From IMG/VR virus record IMGVR_UViG_3300025853_000058, positions 1-64,000 of that record: a DNA stretch of 64,000 nucleotides, one strand, 5' to 3'. The stretch comes from a virus. Each line of letters opens with the position of its first letter. Within the stretch, counting starts at the first letter, position 1. Positions 43,059-49,970 of this stretch are shown here, one piece after another. The translations under genes were made by a program, and so were the position numbers. The notes under the pieces were generated by a model that was given only the letters and a program-made list of their open reading frames with translations, ran no database searches and had not been told where the DNA came from.

Positions 43059-43141
43059 TCTTCTTCACCTGCTCCAAGATGGTCTTTCAATTCTCGCAGT
43101 TCTTGTAAAATCAAGTATAGTATTTGTTCCATTGTGTTCAT
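43055..43141 (-). CDS. 28-residue coiled-coil peptide
   Basis: 'MNTMEQILYLILQELRELK' is one amphipathic helix and the peptide ends 'GEEE'. It is joined to both neighbours by ATGA overlaps and has a GGAAGAAG site. Its place in the chain, not its sequence, supports it. Confidence 0.4.
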   Translation of the reverse strand: MNTMEQILYLILQELRELKDHLGAGEEE

Positions 43142-43290
43142 TCTTCTTCCTCCTTTTTTGTTTTTAACCCATAAGTTTTAACTACTGCACAAAACTCTTG
43201 ATGGGCATATAATAAATCCCAATCAATGTCTTCTTGGTAATCAACAAGTGGTGTTTCATAACCACAAATACATTCTGCACTAAGTTTCAT
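43138..43290 (-). CDS. 50-residue zinc-type mini-protein
   Basis: Starts at ATG 43290 after GGAGGAAG: 'MKLSAECICGYETPLVDYQ', then 'YAHQEFCAVVKTYG'. C-x-C ... H-x3-C could bind zinc. It ends in four Glu that encode the next ribosome site. Confidence 0.5.
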   Translation of the reverse strand: MKLSAECICGYETPLVDYQEDIDWDLLYAHQEFCAVVKTYGLKTKKEEEE

Positions 43291-43427
43291 TCTTCTTCCT
43301 CCATTTTCACAAAAGCCCATTCAAGACCTTCATCTGTGTTTAGATTCATTGTAGTATCGTGCATTAGTTCAAAAAACCAACCCATGTCACTTGTTCTTAA
43401 TTCAATTGTAATTTTATATTTATTCAT
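43287..43427 (-). CDS. 46-residue hypothetical protein
   Basis: 'MNKYKITIELRTSDMGWFFE' suggests two strands and a helix; it ends 'KMEEEE'. ATGA overlaps on both sides, GGAGGAAG site upstream. Function unknown. Confidence 0.5.
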   Translation of the reverse strand: MNKYKITIELRTSDMGWFFELMHDTTMNLNTDEGLEWAFVKMEEEE

Positions 43428-44062
43428 TCTTCTTCCTCCAATTTGGCATTATATGTTTGGTTGAATGCTGCAACCTTTTTTGCCATCATATTATCATAAT
43501 GGTCTTTAGGCCACCATTCAGGTGACTTTGTTTTCCAAGTGGCAAATTCCCACTTTCCTTCGAGATAGTAATGTCGATAAGACCGAATAACAAAATCCCA
43601 AGTATGTTTTTCTTGGGGTAGTCGGTATTTATCAAGCATAGCAATAGTCACAGGGGTTAAGCCTTTGACGGGATATTTGTGTTGTAATACAATATCATCA
43701 TAGATATAACAATCTTTAATCCTTATATGAGAGCCATGTTCTTTACCGTAGCGACGAGTATATTCTTCACAAAGATGTAATCCATGTTCAAATAACCATT
43801 GAAGATTCTCAAAAGATTGCCTCGCCCAAATGGTTGAGGGGTGGTTTAACATGGCTGGCTTCATCAATGGCGAGTCATTATACCAATGAAATGCCTTAAG
43901 TCCGCTAAGGGTCGGCGAAAAACCATATTTTTCAATGTATTCCATGTAAAGAATGTTAGTATGCAACATTTGACAGGTTTCAGTAGGCATTTTGACAATA
44001 TGTTTGTCAAGCATTTCTATTGCTGATTGACTTGGGCTTTCTGATAGTGCAAAGATATTCAT
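43424..44062 (-). CDS. Phage-type protein, pyrimidine-dimer-glycosylase-like family
   Basis: 212 residues. 'MNIFALSESPSQSAIEMLDK', 'HIVKMPTETCQMLHTNI', 'HPSTIWARQSFENLQWLFEH' and 'LCEEYTRRYGKEHGSH' match a family common in marine phages that is often labelled pyrimidine dimer DNA glycosylase-like (Pyr_excise). The pattern D-K-H-x-V-K-M is its hallmark. DNA repair is suggested by that name, not proven. Confidence 0.6.
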   Translation of the reverse strand: MNIFALSESPSQSAIEMLDKHIVKMPTETCQMLHTNILYMEYIEKYGFSPTLSGLKAFHWYNDSPLMKPAMLNHPSTIWARQSFENLQWLFEHGLHLCEEYTRRYGKEHGSHIRIKDCYIYDDIVLQHKYPVKGLTPVTIAMLDKYRLPQEKHTWDFVIRSYRHYYLEGKWEFATWKTKSPEWWPKDHYDNMMAKKVAAFNQTYNAKLEEEE

Positions 44063-44220
44063 TCTTCTTCCTCACAGTGAATATCAAGCAATTTGTTCAT
44101 TATGTCTACAATCATATCGTTTACTTCGTAATCCATACCATTCACTCGTTCTCTTGCTACTTCTTTAATGTAGCAAAGTAGAGAAAATTCGGCATCTGTT
44201 ATTTTTATTAATTCTTTCAT
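44059..44220 (-). CDS. 53-residue helical protein
   Basis: 'MKELIKITDAEFSLLCYIKE' and 'MIVDIMNKLLDIHCEEEE', all helical. Ends in Glu codons that make the next gene's ribosome site. No family recognised. Confidence 0.5.
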   Translation of the reverse strand: MKELIKITDAEFSLLCYIKEVARERVNGMDYEVNDMIVDIMNKLLDIHCEEEE

Positions 44221-44393
44221 AATTTTAATCTCCTTATTGATTTTTGGTATGCTTCATAGTGGCGCATACCATTAGCCACATATTGTTTGAACAGTATTAC
44301 TCGCTGTTCTTCGAGGGCTATTAGCCTATTCAAGAACTTTTGCTTGAACAGGCGGTGGGAGCCAATTGGGATTATATCTTTCATATATTTCTT
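44217..44393 (-). CDS. Hypothetical basic helical protein
   Basis: 58 residues from ATG 44393: 'FKQKFLNRLIALEEQRVIL' and 'GMRHYEAYQKSIRRLKL'. It overlaps the end of the zinc-ribbon gene upstream by about 68 nt, so the start may lie further in. Function unknown. Confidence 0.45.
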   Translation of the reverse strand, partial: KKYMKDIIPIGSHRLFKQKFLNRLIALEEQRVILFKQYVANGMRHYEAYQKSIRRLKL

Positions 44394-44565
44394 CATAACA
44401 ACCATCACATATTTTTATCATTATTTTTTCTTCTATTTCAATTAGTTCAAGAGTCTGGAACTCTATAAACATATATTTTGTTGCCCCAAGTCCACAAGAT
44501 GAACATTTAGGGCGTTTATTTGATTTGCCTTCTATTACGAAGAACTTCTTTATCCAATTTATCAT
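44326..44565 (-). CDS. Zinc-ribbon protein
   Basis: 79 residues. 'RPKCSSCGLGATKYMFIE' and 'MIKICDGCYEEIYERYNP' give two CxxC knuckles. First gene after a 121-nt gap, so it may have its own promoter. Function unknown. Confidence 0.6.
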   Translation of the reverse strand: MINWIKKFFVIEGKSNKRPKCSSCGLGATKYMFIEFQTLELIEIEEKIMIKICDGCYEEIYERYNPNWLPPPVQAKVLE

Positions 44566-44686
44566 ATTAAAACCTCAAGTATTTTGGGGGAAGGATTGGA
44601 CGAACCACCACCCGTCAAGAACCACATAAAGTGTGGAGTGAAAACTTTTCCTTCATTACCCTATAAAACCCAAATACCTGCCAGAA
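44566..44686 (-). promoter_or_regulatory. Gap with possible TATA box and a small hairpin
   Basis: This 121-nt stretch has no gene. In the - direction it holds GGGTTTTATAGGG, a TATA-like box, and downstream CCACACTTTATGTGG, a 5-bp hairpin, before AGGTTTTAATATG. No U-tract follows the upstream gene. A promoter for the zinc-ribbon gene group is plausible. Confidence 0.3.
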
Positions 44687-45826
44687 TTAACCGGCTGGAT
44701 TACTCTTGTTAAATATTCGCCTAAGCGTAGCCAAATGTCCTGCACTTAACTCCGTTCCTACGGCTAACATATCTTTAATCGTCGCTAAACTCCGAATTTC
44801 GTGACTTTGCAGTTTATCAATATCATAGTCAGGAAATCCATAATAGTCTTTCATGTCTTCAAATGTTTCATCTACCCTTTCTAAGATAGCCAATGCTTGC
44901 TTTTGTTTTCTTTCTAAGCGAATCAGTCGAAGTTTTTCGTTTTCGGCTTGCTGTATTTTAGCAAGTCGCTCTCTTTCTTCACGACCTGCTTCCCATGCAA
45001 GGTTCTGCAAACGACGCTTTTCACGGTATTCTTCTGCTTTCTTGGCTTCTCTTTCCATTTGAACCCTACGCATATCATCGTGTCTTTTTATCATTTCATT
45101 CTCTTTATCAACAACTGCTTGGTGAACTGCACGAAGAGCATAGAACAAGTTCAAATCTGCCCAAAGTCGGTCATTAGGATAACCATACTTTGTCACTTGA
45201 TTCTTTGGATTATCGACATGATTCCATCGCCAAACAATAGATGCCATTTTATATCCATGGTCACCAAACTTGCCCTTTGCTCTTGTCATTAATCTTGAAT
45301 ACATATAATATCCCGCATTATTCCTTGCCAAATTTTTATCCTTGACATTGATTCGTGCGTCAAGGTCTTGAATTGCTGTGAACATCTCATTAAAATGCTC
45401 ACCGTTTTCTTCCCACCAAGCATCGCTTTTCATTGTTTGAATGCGGTTTTTAAGCCAATCCTCAACCATAGCATCGGTAATATCCTCTTGCTTTAGATTC
45501 GTATTTTTCATAATTTGACGAATGATGAGGTATGAACCGATGTGGTCGGAACCAACTACTTCTTTAACGCCGGTCACAGTATTCTCAACTTGGAAATGAT
45601 ATGCAATATTACGACCACATAGGCAATAGCCCAAATGCCCTGTATCTTGAACCCAATCAGGTTCTTGACCATAATGAGTATGCTTATACACTTTACCGGT
45701 AGTTTCCCACTCATCCTTTGCTTCTTCATAATTGTCTGCGAATGATAGTTCAACCATCTTTCGTTTTAGGATTTTATCCCATCGACCATTACCTAGACTT
45801 CTTTTTGCTTCAATAATTTCTTCCAT
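44687..45826 (-). CDS. Unknown coiled-coil protein with CxCG motif
   Basis: 379 residues. 'GYCLCGRNIAYHFQVENTVT' and 'EVVGSDHIGSYLI' resemble a zinc-poor N-terminal module seen in phage proteins (C-x-C-G, V-G-S). Residues about 240-310 form a long charged coiled coil ('REERERLAKIQQAENEKLRL'). The C-terminal 60 residues are a separate helical domain. It follows the helicase by 9 nt. Function unknown. Confidence 0.55.
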   Translation of the reverse strand: MEEIIEAKRSLGNGRWDKILKRKMVELSFADNYEEAKDEWETTGKVYKHTHYGQEPDWVQDTGHLGYCLCGRNIAYHFQVENTVTGVKEVVGSDHIGSYLIIRQIMKNTNLKQEDITDAMVEDWLKNRIQTMKSDAWWEENGEHFNEMFTAIQDLDARINVKDKNLARNNAGYYMYSRLMTRAKGKFGDHGYKMASIVWRWNHVDNPKNQVTKYGYPNDRLWADLNLFYALRAVHQAVVDKENEMIKRHDDMRRVQMEREAKKAEEYREKRRLQNLAWEAGREERERLAKIQQAENEKLRLIRLERKQKQALAILERVDETFEDMKDYYGFPDYDIDKLQSHEIRSLATIKDMLAVGTELSAGHLATLRRIFNKSNPAG

Positions 45827-45835
45827 TTTAATTCC

Positions 45836-47284
45836 TCAATTCTTTGGTCTTGGACCAACATAGTATAGATTCTTTTTAGCCCTTGTAATTGCAACATAAC
45901 AAATATTGCGTTCTTCTTGCATATTGGTTGCCTTCGGGTGTGGCATCCTTTCAGTAGCAAGGATATAAACATTGTCTGCTTCTAATCCTTTTGCTTTATG
46001 AACAGTAGAGAGCATAATATCTCCCTTTTGATTACCGTTGAATACTCGCTTAATTTCAGCGATGATTCCACGAACGGTATCGGCACGACTAGCAAAAATC
46101 ATAATACATTTCTGTTTGTCTTCCAAGTTGTTTGCTTGGTTTTGCTTCTTTGCCTTGAGAAGTCGTTGCTTTTGCGTATTAAAATGCGTTTCAGCAAGTT
46201 CAACAAATTCATTTGTAGGCATTCCTTCCTTTTTTGTGATGTTATGTATTGCTGTAATCAATCCTTTGTGCATATCTCTTCCGAGAACATACGCTGATTT
46301 GCCTTGAGTTAGCATCTCATAGAAAGCACTCACCAATGGAGCATTGTATCTACAAAGAACAATGTCATTCTTCTTTGGATTAAAGTGCGAATTAACATGA
46401 ACCGCACCATCTTCGGCAGTATCAAGGCAATTAAATTCCTTGACATATCGGTTTGCTTCAGCAACAACAGACTTTGGGCATCTCCATGTAAGAGTCATTG
46501 GGAAATACTTCACTGTTTTACCCATCTCCTCCAATCGCTTGGAAAAAATAGTCATTGAATTAGAATCTGCTCCACGGAATCCGTAAATCGCTTGATTTTT
46601 ATCACCCACAATGATACATCTTCCACTTTTAGTGCATCGAACAATGAGTTCTCTTTGCATTTCATTGAAGTCTTGTGCTTCATCAACGAATAGCACATCA
46701 AATTGAGGCCAAGCCCAATCAAGGACAAGAGGCATCCAAATCATATCATCAAAATCAATTTGACGAGTATCACTCTTACACTCATCAAGAATGTTGCAAA
46801 TGTTCTCAACTGACAAATCTTCATCAAGTGTTGTTTGGAACTTAATATCATAATAATCAATAATATTGCGGATAGCATCTTCATTAGTACAGTCAATCAT
46901 AGAACCTTTCACAAGGCTGACTAACTTAACAAGTTGGCTAACACTTTTGAAATCTCTTCCTAGTGCTGGCATTTCGTCGATAATGTTCTTTACCTTCCAC
47001 TTATTAACTTTAGGCTTAATTCCTTGCTTAAAGAAAGCACCAAAACCTAGTGCATGGAAAGTTTTTGCTTCTACTCCTTCGGGTAGTCGCTCTTGTAGTT
47101 CTGTTTGAATAGACTTGTTAAAACAAAGAAATCCTCGCTTTAGGTAAGTTGGTAGTCTTCCTGATGCTTCTACAATAGTAAATGTTTTACCGGTTCCTGC
47201 ACCAGCACCTACTACAATATCATCATTTGTGTTTTCAATGGCATTCCAAATCGCTTCTTGTTCTGTGGTTCCTGTTATATTCAT
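45836..47284 (-). CDS. UvrD/Rep-type superfamily 1 helicase
   Basis: 482 residues. Motif I 'VVGAGAGTGKTFTIVEAS', II 'DVLFVDEAQDFNEMQRE', III 'GDKNQAIYGFRGAD', IV-like 'MTLTWRCPKSV', V 'LSTVHKAKGLEADNVYI', VI 'CYVAITRAKKNLYYV'. A short, complete UvrD-like enzyme without large insertions. It probably unwinds DNA in repair, recombination or replication restart and works with the Cas4-like nuclease. Confidence 0.92.
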   Translation of the reverse strand: MNITGTTEQEAIWNAIENTNDDIVVGAGAGTGKTFTIVEASGRLPTYLKRGFLCFNKSIQTELQERLPEGVEAKTFHALGFGAFFKQGIKPKVNKWKVKNIIDEMPALGRDFKSVSQLVKLVSLVKGSMIDCTNEDAIRNIIDYYDIKFQTTLDEDLSVENICNILDECKSDTRQIDFDDMIWMPLVLDWAWPQFDVLFVDEAQDFNEMQRELIVRCTKSGRCIIVGDKNQAIYGFRGADSNSMTIFSKRLEEMGKTVKYFPMTLTWRCPKSVVAEANRYVKEFNCLDTAEDGAVHVNSHFNPKKNDIVLCRYNAPLVSAFYEMLTQGKSAYVLGRDMHKGLITAIHNITKKEGMPTNEFVELAETHFNTQKQRLLKAKKQNQANNLEDKQKCIMIFASRADTVRGIIAEIKRVFNGNQKGDIMLSTVHKAKGLEADNVYILATERMPHPKATNMQEERNICYVAITRAKKNLYYVGPRPKN

Positions 47285-47286
47285 TT

Positions 47287-47643
47287 TTATTCCTCCTCGT
47301 TTGTGAATGGTGGGAATTGGTATAATTGACCAATCATTTCTCCCATCTCATCATATTGTGGTACTGCGTAATTAAACCCAATGTACCTAATTGCTTCTTC
47401 TGTAATTCCATAGTCGGTTCCTGCTGGACCGCCAATGTTGATTGTGTATAGTTCAAAGCCCAAATGCTTACATTTAATCTTCAAAGCAATCATTCCTGCT
47501 CTAACTGCATTCTTTACAGGCAAAGGGTCTATTTCACAATGACCGTTTGCAATCAACGCATCTGCTAACATTTGCTTAGATACAGATTGCTTGTTCATTA
47601 ATTCATTTATTAGTATTCGTTGTTCAATTTGTGGTATGTTCAT
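47287..47643 (-). CDS. Hypothetical protein
   Basis: 118 residues. A helix-turn-helix-like start 'NELMNKQSVSKQMLADALIA' and then 'GFELYTINIGGPAGTDYGI' and 'YQFPPFTNEEE'. It lies 2 nt before the helicase gene. DNA-binding regulation is possible from the N-terminal pattern only. Confidence 0.55.
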   Translation of the reverse strand: MNIPQIEQRILINELMNKQSVSKQMLADALIANGHCEIDPLPVKNAVRAGMIALKIKCKHLGFELYTINIGGPAGTDYGITEEAIRYIGFNYAVPQYDEMGEMIGQLYQFPPFTNEEE

Positions 47644-47645
47644 AT

Positions 47646-47759
47646 TTATTCCTCTTGTTTAACAGTTTGTTTCTTTATAGTCTTGGGAACTGTTAGTCCC
47701 AATGTGATGAGGAGGGCGTAGGAGATACGAATTAAATTGATTAACAATAACTGCTTCAA
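47646..47759 (-). CDS. Possible 37-residue membrane peptide (TTG start)
   Basis: From TTG 47759: 'MKQLLLINLIRISYALLITL' then a basic end 'VKQEE' whose codons contain AGAGGAA, the ribosome site for the next gene. No good ribosome site precedes it, and the TTG start is uncertain, so this is a weak call. Confidence 0.3.
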   Translation of the reverse strand: MKQLLLINLIRISYALLITLGLTVPKTIKKQTVKQEE

Positions 47760-47776
47760 TAGTCGCCCCGTTTCGT

Positions 47777-47791
47777 GTAGTTCTCAACTAC
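47777..47791 (-). other. Hairpin after tRNA-Met
   Basis: GTAGTT-CTC-AACTAC, a perfect 6-bp hairpin 10 nt beyond the tRNA CCA end in the - direction. There is no long U-tract, so it is more likely an RNA processing or stability element than a terminator. Confidence 0.35.
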
Positions 47792-47800
47792 GCCCATGAA

Positions 47801-47878
47801 TGGTGGAACTTATCGGATTTGAACCGATGGTCGCTTGGTTATGAGCCAAGTGCATTAACCAAACTATGCTAAAGTTCC
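47801..47878 (-). tRNA. tRNA with CAT anticodon (Met, or Ile2)
   Basis: Full cloverleaf on the - strand: acceptor GGAACTT / AAGTTCC, D stem GCAT/ATGC, anticodon stem CTTGG/CCAAG around loop CTCATAA, T stem ATCGG/CCGAT with TTCAAAT. Discriminator A and an encoded CCA follow. It lacks the three G-C pairs of initiator tRNA, so it is an elongator Met or a tRNA-Ile2 reading AUA after C34 modification. ATA is common in this genome, which fits the second option. Confidence 0.9.
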
Positions 47879-47885
47879 ATAAAGG

Positions 47886-47969
47886 TGTCGGGTGCAGGAT
47901 TTGAACCTGCGAACACAATTGTGACAGGAGTTTAAGCCCTGCGCCTTTGACCAACTCAGCCAACCCGAC
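47886..47969 (-). tRNA. tRNA-Leu (TAA anticodon)
   Basis: Class II tRNA on the - strand: acceptor GTCGGGT / ACCCGAC, D arm with TTGGTCAAAGG, anticodon loop CTTAAAC giving TAA, long variable arm with CACAATTGTG, T stem GCAGG/CCTGC. CCA is not encoded after discriminator A (ACCT follows). It reads UUA, the most used Leu codon in this AT-rich genome. Located 7 nt before tRNA-Met, so both come from one transcript. Confidence 0.9.
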
Positions 47970-48217
47970 TTTTTGTTTAATTACTGTTTTATTGCTCAAA
48001 ATGGTTCGATTGATGCAACAATGCCAAACAGCACTTATAGGGGTCCAATGGGTACTTAAAGGTGTGGCCCCTTCTGGAGTGGTGACTTTTGAGCGTTCAA
48101 TAGAATGAACAATGCTACGACTAGGAACTTCACAGGCGGAAAGAAAACCTTACCGGAGATGGATGCTGGTTTTTTTACTGGTCGCAAACTTTCCATTTGT
48201 GAAAAAAAAGAAACAAA
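47970..48217. other. Gene-free stretch upstream of the tRNAs
   Basis: Short frames exist on the + strand (48001-48108 and an overlapping one running into the terminator) but they have no ribosome site or recognisable product. On the - strand this would be the promoter and leader of the tRNA transcript. I see no clear structure other than the terminator at its right edge. Confidence 0.3.
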
Positions 48218-48233
48218 GGGGGGCGAACCCCCC
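48218..48233 (-). terminator. G6-TTCG-C6 hairpin terminator
   Basis: In the - strand RNA the hairpin is GGGGGG-UUCG-CCCCCC, a very stable UUCG tetraloop, followed by a U-rich run (UUUGUUUCUUUUUUUU). It lies 57 nt after the stop of the 158-residue gene at 48291. Confidence 0.8.
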
Positions 48234-48290
48234 AATGTTTCGGCTCTCTTAATCCTCAGATTAAGTGTTTAACTTCTAAGTGAATTAAAT

Positions 48291-48767
48291 TCACTCTTCG
48301 GTTGTTTCCGAAGAAAGGAGCGAATTAACGCTTCCGTCCCATGTACCATCACGGTATAAAGACGAAAGTTTGTTTCGCATCTTCTTAGTTTGAGCAGATG
48401 CAAATTCGTCTGCATCTTCGTAAAGGCCGCCACCGGACTTGGTGTGCTTAAACGACAATGAGGCGATAATGCCATCATGGTTGTAATAAGCCATGTTTGC
48501 TTCATTCACAACACCGCAAATTCGGTCAATTGCGACACGAACGCTTGCTGGCACACTGCTTTTTTGTCCACGGCGGAACGGAGTTCCGTCACGACCCTTA
48601 AGGAGAGCCTTTAGCGCATTTTGCGCCGCTTCTCGCTCGTTGGGGTTTTCCTGTCCTACTTGGAGGTGCAATTCAACAACTTGTCGAAGTGCGGCATCCA
48701 ATGTTTCATCTGCTTCTAAATAATCGTTAATCTCTATAACTAGAGAGTCCCACTTTACTTGTTCCAT
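48291..48767 (-). CDS. Paralogous accessory protein A
   Basis: 158 residues from ATG 48767. It aligns with the protein at 49971-50486: both start 'MEQ', have 'RRG' followed by x-x-S-S ('GTPFRRGQKSSVPASVRVAI' here), a D-x-I pair, then 'KMRNKLSSLYRDGTWDG' and N-S-L. Mostly helical. Own TATA-type promoter, leader hairpin and strong terminator suggest high expression. Family not recognised; a virion, DNA-binding or anti-host role is open. Confidence 0.6.
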   Translation of the reverse strand: MEQVKWDSLVIEINDYLEADETLDAALRQVVELHLQVGQENPNEREAAQNALKALLKGRDGTPFRRGQKSSVPASVRVAIDRICGVVNEANMAYYNHDGIIASLSFKHTKSGGGLYEDADEFASAQTKKMRNKLSSLYRDGTWDGSVNSLLSSETTEE

Positions 48768-48779
48768 ATTTTTTATCCT

Positions 48780-48860
48780 GCCCTGTTGGGCAAACTCTCC
48801 AATGTCTGTGGGTATATAAACAAAGGCACTTTGAACCATTGGAATGAATACTACATCACA
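48780..48860 (-). promoter_or_regulatory. Promoter and leader of accessory protein A
   Basis: In the - direction: CCAATGGTTCAAAGTGC, then TTTATATACCC (TATA box), then GCCC-AACA-GGGC, a hairpin 14 nt before the ATG. The piece AATGGTTCAAAGT resembles the ACCATATGGT...CTTTGG element of the neighbouring promoters, but without the full palindrome. Confidence 0.5.
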
Positions 48861-49095
48861 ATGAATCAAATATTATCCTTTGACAGCAGGTTGATTGTGA
48901 CGAAAGCAAAAACGCCTCGTTTTTCTTGACTCAAGCATTAACAGCATCAAGTAAAGGCGTTTAATCACATATCTTCATATTTGATTTTGCGAAGTTGATA
49001 TTGTTCTCATCCGATATTCGCACCATTTGATAACAATAAACGGGGTACTGCGAGCCTATTTCTCAAATTCTCATTATTCTCATGGGGGTCCGGTA

Positions 49096-49129
49096 GGGGG
49101 GGGGGTAAGAGAGAGAGAACCCCCCCCCC
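49096..49129. repeat. G10 / C10 inverted repeat
   Basis: Ten G (49096-49105), a 14-nt purine-rich loop TAAGAGAGAGAGAA, then ten C (49120-49129). It can form a 10-bp pure G-C hairpin in either strand, and the G run could also join a G-rich structure with GGGGG at 49084. Directly followed by the ATGAT-rich tract. Confidence 0.8.
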
Positions 49130-49176
49130 AATGATATGATATGATAATAATGATAATATGATAATAATATAATTTC
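49130..49176. repeat. ATGAT / AATAATG iterated tract
   Basis: The tract is almost pure A, T and G: ATGATATGATATGATAATA followed by ATGATAATATGATAATAAT. Repeats of 5-9 nt. An easily melted element next to a strong hairpin. Confidence 0.6.
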
Positions 49177-49433
49177 TTAGACTATCCTCCTTGCTTGTGG
49201 TCATAACCCTCTGTATTTTTTGAGGTTAGGATTCTCATGCTTGAGAAAGATAGTGAGAATTTGAAATTTTGCTAATATAGTATAGTATAGTTATATGATA
49301 TACAGTATAAGGGCAATAGGAATCAATACTATGAAATCAATACGATTACTGGGTTAAATATATTGTACCCAAATGCTGCTTACTAAAGACTATGTAATTT
49401 GGTCGTGCTTTGATTCATGCGACCCCAAAAACC

Positions 49434-49476
49434 AAAAAAAATAGGAGAAAACCGGCCCGAAAGCCGATTTCCTCCT
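49434..49476 (-). terminator. 14-bp hairpin + U8 terminator
   Basis: In the - strand RNA AGGAGGAAATCGGC (49476-49463) pairs with GCCGGTTTTCTCCT (49456-49443), two G-U pairs, then AUUUUUUUU. It ends the transcript of the 98-residue gene whose stop is at 49503. Confidence 0.8.
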
Positions 49477-49502
49477 TTATCCACGCTTTTTGACGGTTAA
49501 TT

Positions 49503-49796
49503 TCACCACTCCACCTTGATTAGTGAGCCATCCCACAATTCGCCATTCAAATACCACTCAAAGTCTTTTTGAACAATGTTCACCATATTGAAACCGTTCA
49601 AGCGTTCCTTAGTTGTCACGGTTTGCCATCCAGCATCGCAAATCCACAATTCGCCGTGTGGGGTCATTTCAGCAATAACATTACCATGCAAATGAAGGAA
49701 TCTTCGCCCATGTGTAATTTGAACCCAAGTATTTCCGCGCTTGAATGGTTGATTGTTCCTAAAGGCTCTAATTGCATCTTCTGTTATCTTTCGCAT
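49503..49796 (-). CDS. Hypothetical phage-type protein
   Basis: 97 residues from ATG 49796. 'EDAIRAFRNNQPFKRGNTWV', 'LHLHGNVIAEMT', 'GELWICDAGWQTVTTKERLN' and 'WYLNGELWDG'. I recall similar short proteins from marine phages without known role. Likely beta rich. Own promoter with the ACCATATGGT element and own terminator: a single-gene unit. Confidence 0.65.
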   Translation of the reverse strand: MRKITEDAIRAFRNNQPFKRGNTWVQITHGRRFLHLHGNVIAEMTPHGELWICDAGWQTVTTKERLNGFNMVNIVQKDFEWYLNGELWDGSLIKVEW

Positions 49797-49840
49797 TGTT
49801 TCCACTACTCCAATATTAACCTAATAATAAGGTTAAAACT

Positions 49841-49867
49841 GGGGTTTCCAAAGTATTACCATATGGT
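49841..49867 (-). promoter_or_regulatory. ACCATATGGT promoter element, copy A
   Basis: In the - direction: ACCATATGGT (49867-49858), then AATACTTTGG, then AAACCCC, then a TTTTAA-type A/T box. It stands 45 nt before the ATG at 49796. Same order as copies B and D. Confidence 0.6.
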
Positions 49868-49899
49868 ACTGCTTTGCGCCGCAGGTGTACCCCAAATCG

Positions 49900-49939
49900 A
49901 AAAAAAAACCCCTTCCAGCCCGTTTGGGCCGGAAAGGGG
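49900..49939 (-). terminator. Long hairpin + U9 terminator
   Basis: In the - strand RNA CCCCTTTCCGGCCC pairs with GGGCTGGAAGGGG around AAAC, with G-U pairs, followed by nine U (49908-49900). It ends the gene at 49971. Confidence 0.8.
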
Positions 49940-49970
49940 GCGACACCGGCGAAAGCATCAATCACTCAAT

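Larger units (their letters stand above)
48868..49430. other. AT-rich gene-free region, candidate replication origin
   Basis: About 560 nt without a supported gene. It contains an inverted repeat (AACGCC at 48913 and GGCGTT near 48956), the G10/C10 hairpin, a run of ATGAT/AATAATG iterations (49130-49176), and another AT run with TATAGTATAGTATAG near 49280. Such a layout (stable stem beside an easily melted tract) is common at origins, but a regulatory or packaging role is as possible. Confidence 0.35.

Noticed and set aside
47784-47999. ORF of 71 residues on the - strand
   Set aside because: It runs through both tRNA genes; the tRNA folds explain the sequence and no ribosome site precedes it.
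48001-48250. Two overlapping short + strand frames
   Set aside because: No ribosome site, opposite strand to neighbours, and the second runs through a terminator hairpin.
49007-49204. 65-residue - strand ORF across the G10/C10 hairpin
   Set aside because: Translates homopolymers and simple repeats; low-complexity product without start signal.
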